Positions 10,087 through 19,468 of a stretch of DNA of 64,000 bases are shown one piece after another (positions within the stretch are counted from its first letter, which is position 1; each line of letters opens with the position of its first letter). The notes beneath the pieces are model-generated. The model did no database searches and had not been told where the DNA came from. It saw only the letters and a program-made list of their open reading frames with translations. Location: positions 1-64,000 of the forward strand of contig NZ_JAJTTE010000004.1 of the NCBI RefSeq assembly GCF_021343995.1, written 5' to 3'. Both the position numbers and the translations under genes were made by a program. Origin of the DNA: Pseudonocardia terrae. Lineage in GTDB: Bacteria; Actinomycetota; Actinomycetes; Mycobacteriales; Pseudonocardiaceae.

Positions 10087-10188
10087 TCAGCCGTCGCGCT
10101 CCACACGGACGTCGCCGAGCGGGTGGTCGCCCTCGCAGCGCAGGGTCACCTTGACCTCGTCACCGGCGACGACCGCGACACCGTGCAC
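10087..10188 (-). CDS. possible 33-residue small protein
   Basis: A short frame from GTG 10188 to TGA 10087 encodes VHGVAVVAGDEVKVTLRCEG and then ends HPLGDVRVERDG. A stop codon lies two codons upstream in frame, so it cannot be longer. It has beta-strand-like alternation and is 16 bases upstream of the P1 peptidase on the same strand. No family recognised; it may be a gene remnant. Confidence 0.25.
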   Translation of the reverse strand: MHGVAVVAGDEVKVTLRCEGDHPLGDVRVERDG

Positions 10189-10203
10189 TGATCACCGCCG
10201 GCC

Positions 10204-10359
10204 GATCGCCGTTCCGGTGCACTGGCGGTCGGCCGCGTCGCCACCAGCGCACGAAGACAACGATCACCCGGGCGCCTGACGCTGCCGCTTCCCCGTGATC
10301 GCCGGTTCGGTGCACCCACGGTCGACACCACCGCCGTGAGCGCACGGAGACGGCGATCC
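10204..10359. repeat. pair of about 63-bp dispersed repeats with inverted ends
   Basis: Two similar units lie at 10204-10267 and 10297-10359. Both begin GATCGCCG, contain GGTGCAC near base 15 and AGCGCACG near base 45, and end CGATC. The ends are inverted (GATCGCCG against GGCGATC). The 400-base stretch between the P1 peptidase and the alpha/beta hydrolase holds these, the small ORF above and a terminator, and no other gene that I can see. Confidence 0.6.
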
Positions 10360-10441
10360 CGGCACGGCGGGCCGCGCGAGGATCGCCTCGCCGTCGAGGT
10401 CCGCCGACGGTCGAGCCACCGAGAACGCCCCGCCGAGAACG

Positions 10442-10480
10442 CCGAGGGCCAGCAACCCTCGTCGGGTCGCCGGCCCTCGG
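10442..10480 (-). terminator. terminator after the alpha/beta hydrolase
   Basis: CCGAGGGCC (10442-10450) pairs with GGCCCTCGG (10472-10480), and pairing continues inward with two A-C mismatches to a TCGTC loop. It lies directly after the hydrolase stop codon and is almost the same sequence as the terminator at 11513-11550. Confidence 0.7.
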
Positions 10481-10486
10481 GTTGGG

Positions 10487-11377
10487 TCATCCCGCGACGA
10501 ACTCCACGATCCGCTTGTTGACGTCGGCGGGCCGCTGGACGTGCATGAAGTGCCCGACGCCCGGGATCAGCTCCGAGCGGGACCCCGGGCCGCAGTGCGA
10601 CGGCACCCGGTCGACCTGCTCCTGGGTCATGCCGTGGCAGCCGTCGTCCGTGCCGTGCAGGTAGAGGGTCGGCTGCGGGATGTCCGCGCCCCAGGCGTCC
10701 GCCTGCTCGGCAGCCCACTCCGGCGTCCCGAAACGCTTCGGGTCGAACTGCCCCCAGTAGTACGCGAGGGCCGCGCGGAAATGCTCCGGATCGCGGATGC
10801 AGTCCTTCATGAGCGGCAGGTCCTCGGAGGCGTCGTAGCCCGGCGACCAGTCGGCCCAGATGTGGTCGATGAACGCGAAGTCGTCGGCGGCCACGATCTG
10901 CTCGACCACGTTCGTCATCTGGAAGTACCAGAAGTAGAAGGACTTCTTGATCTGGTCGTAGGTCACGATGTTCTCGGCGAAGATCGCGAAGGGCGGGATG
11001 TTGACGATCGCGCAGCGCGACCAGCGCTCCGGCTCCTTGGCGGCGGCGCCCCAGGTCCCGAGGGCGGCCCAGTCGTGGGAGAGCACGACCGCGCGCTCGT
11101 CACCGCCCAGCGCCTCGTGGAGCGCGATCTGGTCGGCCACCATCGTCGAGCTGTGGACGTGGTGACGATCGATCGGCAGCTCGGTCGGTGCGTAGCCCCG
11201 GTTGAACGGGGCCACGGCCCGGAAGCCGGCGTCGGCCAGGGCGGGGAGGAGATAGCGGTACGTGTACGGCGAGTCCGGGAATCCGTGCATGCACAGGGCG
11301 AGCGGCCCGTCCCCGGCGGTGAGGTACTCGAAGGTCAGGTTGTTGGCGCGAACGGTGCCCCGCCGGAACTCCTGCAT
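10487..11377 (-). CDS. alpha/beta hydrolase (epoxide hydrolase / haloalkane dehalogenase type)
   Basis: A 296-residue alpha/beta-fold hydrolase. The oxyanion motif MHGFPDSPYTYRYL is near residue 30, the nucleophile elbow reads LSHDWAALG near 100 so the nucleophile is Asp as in epoxide hydrolases and dehalogenases, and the C-terminal His lies in GVGHFMHVQRP. The acid residue is probably in HGTDDGCHG. The ATG at 11377 is chosen because the conserved fold starts soon after it and a GGGAG site lies upstream. It stands downstream of the cox cluster but has its own terminator. Reaction and substrate cannot be fixed. Confidence 0.85.
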   Translation of the reverse strand: MQEFRRGTVRANNLTFEYLTAGDGPLALCMHGFPDSPYTYRYLLPALADAGFRAVAPFNRGYAPTELPIDRHHVHSSTMVADQIALHEALGGDERAVVLSHDWAALGTWGAAAKEPERWSRCAIVNIPPFAIFAENIVTYDQIKKSFYFWYFQMTNVVEQIVAADDFAFIDHIWADWSPGYDASEDLPLMKDCIRDPEHFRAALAYYWGQFDPKRFGTPEWAAEQADAWGADIPQPTLYLHGTDDGCHGMTQEQVDRVPSHCGPGSRSELIPGVGHFMHVQRPADVNKRIVEFVAG

Positions 11378-11512
11378 GGCGCTCCCTCCCGAGGGGTCCG
11401 GCTCCGGGTGAGCCGGACGGGACGCCACGCCGACCCCACGACCGCCTCGGCGCGGCGGTCGCGACCGTAGGCGCGCCCGCGCGGGACGGCGACGGGCAGA
11501 AGACCGGAGACG

Positions 11513-11550
11513 CCGAGGGCCGGCGACCCTGGTCGGTCGCCGGCCCTCGG
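11513..11550 (-). terminator. terminator after the coxSLMG operon
   Basis: A perfect 16-bp stem: 11513-11528 (starting CCGAGGGCCGG) pairs with 11535-11550, with a six-base loop. It follows the CoxG-like stop codon. Confidence 0.8.
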
Positions 11551-11563
11551 GTTCGGGTCGAGG

Positions 11564-12262
11564 TCAGCTCTTCCGCAGGGCGCGGATGATCAGGAAGATC
11601 GCGAGCAGCACACCGAGCCCACCGGCGACCGGGACGAGCCGCTTGACGATCGGGGCGCCGGCGGTGTCGAGCAGGTCGATGGCGTCGACGCTGCTCTTCA
11701 TCGGGGCGGGCGTGCTGGCCGGCTTGGCGGCCTCGGCCGGGACGCCACTGGCGGTGGGCGTGGTCGGGGCGGCCGTGGTCGCGGGGGTGACCGGCTGGGC
11801 CTGGGCCTCCTCCTGCTTGTCGGCGAGCTTGTCGGCGAGGCAGGACGAGAACTGGCCGATGATCTTGTCGGCGACGTCCGAGATCACGCCGCGGCCGAAC
11901 TGCGCCGGCCGGCCGGTGATGGTCATGTCGGTGACCATCGTGACCTCGGTCTTGTCCGGGCCCGCGGCCTTCATGGTCCCGGTGACCTTGGCGGCGGCGG
12001 TGCCGTTGCCGCGCGAGTCGCGCCCGGTGGCGTCGATGACGACCTTGTGGTTCGCGTCGTCCCGCTCGATGTAGGTGCCCTTGCCCTTGTACGTCAGCGA
12101 GATCGGCCCCAGCTTCACCTTGACCGTGCCGGTGAAGGAGTCGCCCGTGTACTCCGTCAGCGTGGCGCCGGGGAAGCAGGGGGCGACGGTCTCCGGGTTG
12201 TTCAGGGCCGCCCAGGCGTCCGCGATGGGCGCCGCGATCGTGAACTTGTTCTCCAGCTGCAT
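11564..12262 (-). CDS. CoxG-like SRPBCC protein with C-terminal membrane anchor
   Basis: A 232-residue CoxG-family (SRPBCC fold) protein. In carboxydotrophs CoxG helps to attach the molybdenum hydroxylase to the membrane. Residues 1-145 form the fold, beginning MQLENKFTIAAPIADAWAAL with the CFPGATL motif near 30. A Thr/Ala/Pro-rich linker of about 50 residues follows, and the protein ends in a transmembrane helix, VAGGLGVLLAIFLIIRALRK. The ATG at 12262 has a GGAG site and begins the conserved domain. It is the fourth gene of the CoxS-L-M operon, 154 bases after CoxM. Membrane anchoring of the enzyme is inferred. Confidence 0.85.
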   Translation of the reverse strand: MQLENKFTIAAPIADAWAALNNPETVAPCFPGATLTEYTGDSFTGTVKVKLGPISLTYKGKGTYIERDDANHKVVIDATGRDSRGNGTAAAKVTGTMKAAGPDKTEVTMVTDMTITGRPAQFGRGVISDVADKIIGQFSSCLADKLADKQEEAQAQPVTPATTAAPTTPTASGVPAEAAKPASTPAPMKSSVDAIDLLDTAGAPIVKRLVPVAGGLGVLLAIFLIIRALRKS

Positions 12263-12416
12263 GACTTCCAGTCTCCTCGTCGGCGAGCCGTGCCCGGCGG
12301 GTGCGGGCGGGGGCTCCTGGTAGGAGAAACGGCGGGACGCCTGCCCGGGCACCCGGGCAGGCGTCCAGCCGTCTCGCTCGTGCCCACGGAGACGTTGCTC
12401 GCTCCGCGGACCGTGC

Positions 12417-13268
12417 TCAGCCGGCGGCGGCCAGCACCGCTCGGCCCGTGAGCACCTTGGCCAGGTGCTCACGGTAGTCGGCCGCGGCATCGGCGTCACT
12501 CGGAGCGGCAGTGCCCTCCGTCGCGTGCTCGGCCGCGGCACGCACCGAGTCCGCGGTCGCGGGCTGGCCCACCAGCGCCTGCTCGACGCCGGTGGCCCGG
12601 ATCGGCGTGGTGCCCATGTTCGTCAGCCCGATGCGGGCCTCGGCGATCGAGCCGCCCTCCACCCGCAGTGCGGCGGCGACGGCCACCATCGACCAGGCCT
12701 GCGCGGTCCGGTTGAACTTCTCGTAGTGCGTGCTCCAGCCGGTGTACTTCGGGAACCGCACCTGGGTGAGGATCTCGCCCTCGCCGATCGCGGTGGTGAA
12801 GTAGTCGACGAAGAACTCGGCCGCCGGGACCGTGCGGGTCCCGGAGGACCCGGCGATCACGAACTCGGCCTCGAGCGCCAGGGCGACGGCGCCCAGGTCA
12901 CCGGCCGGGTCGGCGTGCGCCAGCGCGCCGCCGAGGGTGCCGCGGTGGCGGACCTGCGGGTCCGCCACGGTCGCGGTGGCCTGCGACAGCAGCGTGACGT
13001 GCTCCTTGACCAGGTCGTCGCGCATCACGTCGTGGTGCGGGGCCATGGCGCCGATGGCGATCCGGTCCCCGTCCTCGGCGATCCGCCGCAGCTCCGGGAT
13101 GCCGCCCAGGTCGATGACGACCGAGGGCGCCGCGAGCCGCAGCCGCAGCACCGGCAGCAGGCTCTGCCCGCCCGCGATGATCTTGGCGTCGTCCCCGCCC
13201 TGCTGCAGCGCGCTGACGGCCTCCTCGACCGTCGACGGCCGGACGTAGTCGAACTTGGCGGGGATCAC
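12417..13268 (-). CDS. CoxM-like FAD-binding subunit of a Mo hydroxylase (cluster 1)
   Basis: The 283-residue medium subunit, which takes electrons from the 2Fe-2S subunit and holds FAD. It begins [20 protein letters not shown]. The FAD loops are IIAGGQSLLPVLRLRLA near residue 32 and [17 protein letters not shown] near 105, followed by the CO_deh_flav_C domain. The GTG start overlaps the CoxL stop codon (GTGA), so translation is coupled. Confidence 0.9.
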   Translation of the reverse strand: MIPAKFDYVRPSTVEEAVSALQQGGDDAKIIAGGQSLLPVLRLRLAAPSVVIDLGGIPELRRIAEDGDRIAIGAMAPHHDVMRDDLVKEHVTLLSQATATVADPQVRHRGTLGGALAHADPAGDLGAVALALEAEFVIAGSSGTRTVPAAEFFVDYFTTAIGEGEILTQVRFPKYTGWSTHYEKFNRTAQAWSMVAVAAALRVEGGSIAEARIGLTNMGTTPIRATGVEQALVGQPATADSVRAAAEHATEGTAAPSDADAAADYREHLAKVLTGRAVLAAAG

Positions 13269-15745
13269 TGGACCTCTCCCTGCGGGTTGTTGGGGTCGAT
13301 GGAGCCGAGGCCGGCACCCGGCGAGTGGGTGTCGACGGGCGTCTCCTGGGTGGAGCGGCCCTTCGCCTCCTGGATCGCGCGCCACACGCGCTGCGACGTC
13401 GTCGGCATCTGGATGTCCGCGACGCCGAGGTGGCGGACCGCGTCGAGCACGCCGTTGACGATCGCCGGGGTGGAGGCGATGGTGCCCGCCTCGCCCACGC
13501 CCTTCACGCCGAGCGGGTTCGACGTGGCCGGCGTGCTGACGATCTCCGTGGTGAAGCTCGGCAGGTCGGCCGCCGACGGCAGCGTGTAGTCGACGAACGT
13601 GCCGCTGACCAGGGTGCCCTGGTCGTCGTAGTTGGCCTCCTCGAACAGCGCCTGCGCGATGCCCTGGGCGAGGCCGCCGTGGACCTGACCCTCGGCGATC
13701 AGCGGGTTGACGACGTTGCCGATGTCGTCGACACAGACGTAGTGGCGCAGGTTCACCCGGCCCGTCTCGGTGTCGACCTCCATGGCCGCGAGGTGGGTGC
13801 CGTGCGGGAAGGAGAAGTTCTCCGGGTCGTAGACGGCGTCGGAGTCGAGCGACGGCTCCATGCCCTCCGGGTAGTCGTGCGCCATGAACGCGGCGAACGC
13901 GATCTCCTGGATCGCCTTGCCCTTGTCCGTGCCGCGGACGCTGAACTGTCCGGCGCTGAACTCGATGTCGGCCTCGTCGGCCTCGAGCAGGTGCGCGGCG
14001 ATCTTCTTGGCCTTCTCGATGACCTTGTCCGCGGCCATCGTGATGGCGATGCCGCCCACGACCAGCGAGCGCGAGCCGTAGGTGTCGAGGCCCTTGGGCG
14101 ACGACGCGGTGTCGCCGTGCAGGATCTCGACGTCCTCGAACGGCACGCCCAGCTTGTCCGCGACGATCTGGCTGAAGGCGGTCTCGTGGCCCTGGCCGTG
14201 CGCGGAGGCGCCGGTGATGACCTCGACCTTGCCGGTGGCCAGCATCCGGATGCTCGCGGCCTCCCAGCCGCCGGCGCCGTAGGCCAGCGAGCCCAGCACG
14301 CGCGACGGGGCGAGGCCGCACATCTCGGTGAAGGTCGAGATGCCGATGCCCAGCTGGACCTGGTCGCCGCGCTCGCGGCGCTCGGCCTGCTCGCGGCGCA
14401 GGGCGTCGTAGTCGAAGAGCTCCTTGGCCCGGGCGGTGGCCTGCTCGTAGTTGCCCGAGTCGTAGGTCAGCCCGCACACCGTGGTGAACGGGAACTCCTC
14501 GTGCTTGATCCAGTTCTGCTCGCGCAGCTCCAGCGGCTCCCGGCCGAGCTCGACCGCGAGCTCGTCGATGATCCGCTCGATGCCGAACGTGGCCTCCGGG
14601 CGGCCGGCGCCGCGGTAGGCGTCGGTCAGGGTCTTCGTGGTGAAGACGTTGGTGGTCTGGAAGCGGTAGGCCGGGACCTTGTAGATCGCGTTGAACATGA
14701 ACGCACCGAGCACCGGCACACCCGGACCGACCAGGCCCAGGTAGGCGCCCATGTCGGCGAGCAGCCGGACGTCCAGGCCGGTGATCGTGCCGTCCTTCTT
14801 GGCGGTGATCGTGAGGTCCTGGATCTGGTCCCGCCCGTGGTGGGCGGTGAGCATGGACTCCGAGCGGGTCTCGGTCCACTTGACCGGCCGGCCCAGCTTC
14901 TGGGCCAGCAGGACGGTCATCATCTCCTCGGGCAGCACGCCGATCTTGCCGCCGAAGCCGCCGCCCACGTCGGGGGCGATGACCCGCAGCTTCGACTCGG
15001 GGATGCCGAGCGTCACCGTGGTCATGGTGCGGAGGATGTGCGGGACCTGGGTCGCCGAGTAGATGACCATCTGCTCGCCGGTCGGGTCGACCACGCAGGA
15101 GCGCGGCTCCATGAAGGCCGGGACCAGGCGCTGCTGGCGGAACCGGCGCCGGACGACGACCTGGTCCGGGTCGGCCTCGGCGGCGGCGATCGCGTCGGCG
15201 ACGCTGCCGCCGGTGCCGGCCTCGCCGGAGTCGAAGACCCAGGTGGCGGACTCGTTGGTGCCCAGGTCCGGGTGCACCAGGGTGGCGCCCTCGCCGAGCG
15301 CGGCCTCCATGTCGAGGACCGGGTCGAGCGGGTCGTAGTCGACCTCGACGAGCTCGGCGGCGTCCTTGGCCTCGGCGGCGCTGCGCGCGACGACGACCGC
15401 CACGCCCTCACCGGCGAAGTGGACGGTGTCCTTGGCGAGGACGGGGCGCTGCGGCGCCTTCTGGTCCGGGGTGATCGGCCAGGCGCACGGCATGCCGACC
15501 TCGTCGGCGCCCAGGTCCGAGACGGTGTAGACGCCGTGCACGCCCGGGGCGCGCTTGGCCTCGGTGGTGTCGATGCTCGTGATCCGCGCGTGCGCCAGCG
15601 GGGAGCGGACGACGGCGACGTGCAGGGTCCCGGGCGGGGTGATCGCGTCGGTGTAGCGGCTCCGGCCGGTGATCAGGCGGGCGTCCTCCTTGCGGACGCG
15701 GGCCTTGCCGAACTCGAGCGCGGTGGTGTCGGCGGTCGCGGTCAT
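13265..15745 (-). CDS. CoxL-like molybdopterin-binding large subunit, form II (cluster 1)
   Basis: The 826-residue catalytic subunit of a xanthine-oxidase-family molybdenum hydroxylase. Cofactor-binding motifs include [10 protein letters not shown] near 260, [14 protein letters not shown] near 490 and KGVGEAGTI near 755, whose Glu is the expected catalytic base. The active-site loop reads AYRGAGR near residue 375. That is the form II signature; true CO dehydrogenases (form I) carry AYRCSFR with a cysteine that binds copper. The enzyme is therefore probably not a CO dehydrogenase and hydroxylates some other carbon compound. It is the second gene of the S-L-M-G operon. Confidence 0.9.
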   Translation of the reverse strand: MTATADTTALEFGKARVRKEDARLITGRSRYTDAITPPGTLHVAVVRSPLAHARITSIDTTEAKRAPGVHGVYTVSDLGADEVGMPCAWPITPDQKAPQRPVLAKDTVHFAGEGVAVVVARSAAEAKDAAELVEVDYDPLDPVLDMEAALGEGATLVHPDLGTNESATWVFDSGEAGTGGSVADAIAAAEADPDQVVVRRRFRQQRLVPAFMEPRSCVVDPTGEQMVIYSATQVPHILRTMTTVTLGIPESKLRVIAPDVGGGFGGKIGVLPEEMMTVLLAQKLGRPVKWTETRSESMLTAHHGRDQIQDLTITAKKDGTITGLDVRLLADMGAYLGLVGPGVPVLGAFMFNAIYKVPAYRFQTTNVFTTKTLTDAYRGAGRPEATFGIERIIDELAVELGREPLELREQNWIKHEEFPFTTVCGLTYDSGNYEQATARAKELFDYDALRREQAERRERGDQVQLGIGISTFTEMCGLAPSRVLGSLAYGAGGWEAASIRMLATGKVEVITGASAHGQGHETAFSQIVADKLGVPFEDVEILHGDTASSPKGLDTYGSRSLVVGGIAITMAADKVIEKAKKIAAHLLEADEADIEFSAGQFSVRGTDKGKAIQEIAFAAFMAHDYPEGMEPSLDSDAVYDPENFSFPHGTHLAAMEVDTETGRVNLRHYVCVDDIGNVVNPLIAEGQVHGGLAQGIAQALFEEANYDDQGTLVSGTFVDYTLPSAADLPSFTTEIVSTPATSNPLGVKGVGEAGTIASTPAIVNGVLDAVRHLGVADIQMPTTSQRVWRAIQEAKGRSTQETPVDTHSPGAGLGSIDPNNPQGEVQ

Positions 15746-15748
15746 CTC

Positions 15749-16261
15749 TCAGTCTCCTGCGACGGGTGCGGGCGTCTCGGTCGGGGCGGACGCGCCGGGC
15801 TTCATCATCTGGGCCGCGCGCTGCACGGACCGCACGATGTTCTGGTAACCGGTGCAGCGGCAGAGGTTGCCCTCGATGCCCTCGCGCACCTCGCCCTCGT
15901 CGGGGTCGGGGTTGTCCCCGAGCAGGTCGACGGCGGCCATGATCATGCCCGGGGTGCAGTAGCCGCACTGCAGGCCGTGGCACTCGTTGAAGGCCTTCTG
16001 CACCGGGTGCAGCTCGCCGTCGCGGGCCAGGCCCTCGATGGTGAGCACCTCGCCGCCGTCCGCCTGGACGGCCAGCACCGAACAGCTCTTCACGCTCTGC
16101 CCGTTCAGATGGACGGTGCAGGCCCCGCAGTTGCTCGTGTCACAGCCGATCAGCGTGCCCGTCTTCCCGAGCCGTTCCCTGAGGTACTGGACCAGCAACA
16201 TGCGGGGCTCCACCTCGTCGGCGTAGTTCACGCCGTCGACGGTGACCCGGACCTCTGCCAT
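15749..16261 (-). CDS. CoxS-like 2Fe-2S subunit (cluster 1)
   Basis: The 170-residue iron-sulfur subunit of the Mo hydroxylase. A ferredoxin-like 2Fe-2S site is formed by CDTSNCGAC near residue 40 and the cysteine of VKSCSVLA; a second 2Fe-2S site by [12 protein letters not shown] and [12 protein letters not shown]. The protein ends with a Pro/Ala-rich tail. The ATG at 16261 gives the normal start [10 protein letters not shown]. It is the first gene of the operon; CoxL starts four bases after its stop codon. No Tat or Sec signal is present, so the complex is cytoplasmic. Confidence 0.92.
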   Translation of the reverse strand: MAEVRVTVDGVNYADEVEPRMLLVQYLRERLGKTGTLIGCDTSNCGACTVHLNGQSVKSCSVLAVQADGGEVLTIEGLARDGELHPVQKAFNECHGLQCGYCTPGMIMAAVDLLGDNPDPDEGEVREGIEGNLCRCTGYQNIVRSVQRAAQMMKPGASAPTETPAPVAGD

Positions 16262-16360
16262 GAGTCTCTCTCCCAACCGCGGTGGTGGTCGCGTCCTCCG
16301 GGAGAGCCACCGGTGGCCGGTGCGCTCTCGGGCCGCACATACGTCTGTGGCGGCGAGCAC

Positions 16361-16389
16361 ATCACACTCCCGATCATCAGGTGGTGCAA
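16361..16389 (-). promoter_or_regulatory. candidate promoter of the coxSLMG operon
   Basis: On the minus strand TTGCAC (16389-16384) and TGTGAT (16366-16361) are 17 bases apart, about 100 bases before the CoxS start. It is the best sigma-A-like match in the gap between mftF and coxS. Confidence 0.35.
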
Positions 16390-16537
16390 GGCGCCCAAAG
16401 TCCCCTCCCACCAGGGCGGACGCGCTCGCCCGACACAGATCCGCAGTCGCGGATCATTGTCCGGCCCACACCCCGCAGACGCGGCGCGTCCGGGCAAGGT
16501 CAATCACCCGTCCGGGCCAGTCCTCTCGGGGGGTGGG

Positions 16538-18001
16538 TCACTTCCGACCGGGTGAGGCGGGGCGCAGCGCCGCCGTGTCGCGGGCCTTCCAGGCACCCCA
16601 CCAGAGCCCGGCGCCGTACGCCAGGTCGTCCAGGCGGTGGGCGACCAGGTGGGTCACGGGGTCCGGTCGGACGGCCGGGTCGTACCGCCGGTGCGTCCAC
16701 CAGTCCCCCAGCCCCTCCGCGACCGCGGCGAGCAGCACCGCGCGCCGGACACGCCGGGAGAAGGGCAGCAGGGCCGCGGCGACGGGCCAGTGGTGGCGCA
16801 GCAGCGCGTTCGCGACCTGCAGCCCTGCGCCGGACAGCCCGAGCCCCGCCAGCCGGGCCGCCGACACCCGCGGCCGTTCGAGGCGGGAGAGCTTGCGGGA
16901 CAACCGTTCCGCCGCCACACCGGTGACCGCCGCGGCCACCGGAATCGACCAGCGGCGCTGCGCCAGCAACGCCGCGCACGCCGCTGCCGTCCACGGACTG
17001 AGCACCATCGGCGGGACCGCACCCCGGTGCCGGCGGGCGAGCGGGGCGGCCCCGGTGCCGTAGTAGGCCTTGCGCAGCCACCACGCGCCCGGCGACGTCC
17101 GGTGGTCGTGCGCGACCCGCGCAGCCGGCTCGTAGCGCAGGCGCCGACCCGCGGCGTGCAGCCGCAACACGAGGTCGACGTCCTCGGCCACGTGCATGTC
17201 CTCGTCGAACCCCGCGCCGACGGCGTCGCGCCGGACCAGCATCGCCGCGCTCGGCACGTACGCGACCCGGCTGCGCGGCACGATCAGCGCGGGATCGGGG
17301 CCCAGGTCCAGGCTGGACCGGACCGCCTCGTACCGGCCGATCACGCTCCGGAGGCGGAGCCTGCGGAACCGGCCATCGGGACCGACCGGATGCAGCGCCA
17401 CGATCCGCGGGGCCACCAGCGCCACGGCGGGGTCGGCGAGGTGCTCGAGCAGCGGGTCGAGCCAGCCCTCCTGCGGCACGACGTCGGAGTCCAGGAACAT
17501 CACCAGCGGTGTGGTCGCCGCGGCCAGCCCGGCGTTGCGGGCCGCGGCCGGTCCGCGCGGCGACTCGTGCCGGATCACGCGGCCGTGCGCGGCCTTGACC
17601 GTGGCGGCGAGGTCCTCGGGGTCCGACCCGCCGTCGTCGACCACGACCAGGCCGCCGAGGTCCGCGGGCAGGGTGGCGAGCAGTCGGTCGAGCGGGCGGT
17701 CCTTCACCGGGACGACGACGGTGACCTCGCCGCGCCCCGGCCCGCCGGGGATCGGGTGGGCGGGGTGGGCGAAGCCGGAGTCGAGCAGCGTGCGGGCCAG
17801 GGACCGGGAGGTCGGGTCGGCGACGGTCACGGTGTCGCCCGCGCCGAGGACGTCCTGCGCCCGCGGTGTCAGGTGGACGAGCTTGGGCGGCGCCCCGCCG
17901 AGCAGCGCCGACCCGCCGTCGCGCCCGGCCAGCCGGCGCACCCGCCGGTCCAGCACCACGCGCATCCCGTCCGGCAGCGGTCCCGGCCTCGTCGCACCCA
18001 C
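16538..18001 (-). CDS. mftF: mycofactocin glycosyltransferase MftF
   Basis: A 487-residue family 2 glycosyltransferase that, in mycobacteria, adds a chain of glucose units to the mycofactocin precursor. It begins with the family's LPDG.RVVLD.RVRRL start, followed by an N-terminal domain. The GT2 fold starts at VTVVVPVKDRPLDRLLATL, with the nucleotide-sugar motif VMFLDSDVVPQEGW and the catalytic HVAEDVDLVLRLHAAG. A hydrophobic C-terminal region suggests membrane association. The GTG at 18001 is chosen because it keeps the LPDG start; ATG 17965 would remove it. It is separated from mftE by a gene on the other strand, an unusual break in the mft order. Confidence 0.9.
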   Translation of the reverse strand: MGATRPGPLPDGMRVVLDRRVRRLAGRDGGSALLGGAPPKLVHLTPRAQDVLGAGDTVTVADPTSRSLARTLLDSGFAHPAHPIPGGPGRGEVTVVVPVKDRPLDRLLATLPADLGGLVVVDDGGSDPEDLAATVKAAHGRVIRHESPRGPAAARNAGLAAATTPLVMFLDSDVVPQEGWLDPLLEHLADPAVALVAPRIVALHPVGPDGRFRRLRLRSVIGRYEAVRSSLDLGPDPALIVPRSRVAYVPSAAMLVRRDAVGAGFDEDMHVAEDVDLVLRLHAAGRRLRYEPAARVAHDHRTSPGAWWLRKAYYGTGAAPLARRHRGAVPPMVLSPWTAAACAALLAQRRWSIPVAAAVTGVAAERLSRKLSRLERPRVSAARLAGLGLSGAGLQVANALLRHHWPVAAALLPFSRRVRRAVLLAAVAEGLGDWWTHRRYDPAVRPDPVTHLVAHRLDDLAYGAGLWWGAWKARDTAALRPASPGRK

Positions 18002-18063
18002 CCGGGAATCCAAACACGCGGGCGTGCTCCCGCGACCGCCCCGTGACGTGGGACGCTCACGCC

Positions 18064-19215
18064 GTGTCCACCGGTGATCTGCTGCTCCCGCGCTACGGCG
18101 AGCGCTCGCTGGCCGAGGTGTTCCCCGCTGTCCTCGCGGCGCTGGGCGTGCCCGGCCCGGCACCCGCGATCACGCTGCCGCCGGTGCGCGCGGCCGCGGT
18201 CCTGCTCGTCGACGGGCTGGGCGCCGAGCTGCTCCGGGACCACGCCGACGACGCGCCGTTCCTGGCCTCGCTCGCGGGCGAGCCGCTGACCGTCGGCTTC
18301 CCGTCGAGCACCTCCATCAGCATCACCTCGCTCGGCACCGGGCTGCCGCCGGGCGGGCACGGCGTGGTCGGGATCAGCTTCCGGGCCTGCGGCGATGCGC
18401 TGCTCGACTCGCTCAGGTGGACCACCTACGGCGAGCCCCAGCCCGCCGACCTGCGCGAGTCCCTGCTGCCGGAGGAGGTCCAGCCCGCGCCCACCGCGCT
18501 CGAACGGGCCGCCGCCGACGGCGTGCAGGTGACCTCGGTGGGGCCGCGGGCCTTCCGCGGCTCGGGTCTGACCCGGGCGGCGCTGCGGGGCGGGCGGTAC
18601 CGCGGGGTGCTGGCGCTCGGCGACCTCGCCGCCGCGGTCGCGGACGCGCTCACCGGCCCGGGGCGCCGGCTCTGCTACGGCTACCACGCCGACCTCGACA
18701 CCCTCGGCCACGTGCACGGGCCCGGCTCGGTGGCGTGGCGCTACCAGCTGCGGCAGATCGACCGGCTCGTCGAGACGGTCGCCGACCAGCTGCCGGCCGA
18801 TGCGCTCCTCGCGGTCACCGGCGACCACGGCATGGTGCAGATGACCCGCCGTTACGACGCGGACGAGCTCACTCCGCTGCGGCTCGGCGTCCGGCTGCTC
18901 GGCGGCGACCCGCGGGCCCGACACGTCTATGTCGAGGAGGGCGCGGTCGACGAGGTCCGCGCCGCCTGGCAGGAAACGCTGCGCGACGACGCCTGGATCG
19001 TCACCCGGGACGAGGCGGTGGCCGCCGCCTGGTTCGGCCCGCTCGGGCCGCACGTCGCCGACCGGATCGGGGACCTCGTCGTGGCGATGCGCGGGCCCGC
19101 CGGGGTGGTGCGGACGGTCGCCGAGCCGGTCCTCGCCGGCCTGCCCGGCCAGCACGGCTCGTTGACCGCGGAGGAGCAGCTGGTGCCGCTGCTGGTGGCG
19201 ACTACCGCGCGGTGA
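18064..19215 (+). CDS. alkaline phosphatase-superfamily phosphodiesterase / nucleotide pyrophosphatase
   Basis: A 383-residue metal-dependent hydrolase of the nucleotide pyrophosphatase/phosphodiesterase type. The pattern includes LLVDGLGAELL near 58 (first metal Asp), GFPSSTSISITS near 81 with the nucleophilic Thr/Ser, YHADLDTLGHVHG near 204, VTGDHGMVQM near 250 and a late histidine in GQHGSLT. No signal peptide is visible. The GTG at 18064 begins the conserved VSTGDLLLPRYG. It is transcribed against the mycofactocin genes on both sides, so a role in mycofactocin is doubtful; it looks inserted. Substrate unknown. Confidence 0.8.
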   Translation: MSTGDLLLPRYGERSLAEVFPAVLAALGVPGPAPAITLPPVRAAAVLLVDGLGAELLRDHADDAPFLASLAGEPLTVGFPSSTSISITSLGTGLPPGGHGVVGISFRACGDALLDSLRWTTYGEPQPADLRESLLPEEVQPAPTALERAAADGVQVTSVGPRAFRGSGLTRAALRGGRYRGVLALGDLAAAVADALTGPGRRLCYGYHADLDTLGHVHGPGSVAWRYQLRQIDRLVETVADQLPADALLAVTGDHGMVQMTRRYDADELTPLRLGVRLLGGDPRARHVYVEEGAVDEVRAAWQETLRDDAWIVTRDEAVAAAWFGPLGPHVADRIGDLVVAMRGPAGVVRTVAEPVLAGLPGQHGSLTAEEQLVPLLVATTAR

Positions 19216-19410
19216 GGCGGTCGAGGTCGAGGGTGACCGGGATGCCGGCGATCTCGGTCGTGACCTGCCCGCGGTGCTCACCCGTGAGCTCGTGGTCGCC
19301 GCCGACCAGCACAGAGGCCGTCAGCACGGGTGGGCCGGCGAGGTCGACGATCCAGTACTGCGGGATCCCGGCGTCGGCGTACTCGCATGGCAGCCGGGAC
19401 CGACGATCCG
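19202..19410 (-). pseudogene. remnant of a Uma2-family (DUF820) protein
   Basis: Minus-strand translation ending at TAG 19202 gives EYADAGIPQYWIVDLAGPP followed by a short beta-rich tail. This is the typical C-terminal half of the Uma2 restriction-endonuclease-like family, which usually has about 190 residues. Only about 65 are recoverable. Upstream the frame is not continuous with a recognisable N-terminus, and mftE ends at 19469. Its last bases overlap the 3' end of the convergent phosphodiesterase gene. It marks old insertion or deletion inside the mycofactocin region. Confidence 0.65.
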
Positions 19411-19468
19411 GGGGGCTCGGCCGGATCGGGCGCGCGGGACCGCGGTGCGGTTCACCAGCGCGAACGGG

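Noticed and set aside
13265..15745. True aerobic CO dehydrogenase (form I CoxL)
   Set aside because: The active-site loop is AYRGAGR, lacking the cysteine that binds copper in form I enzymes.
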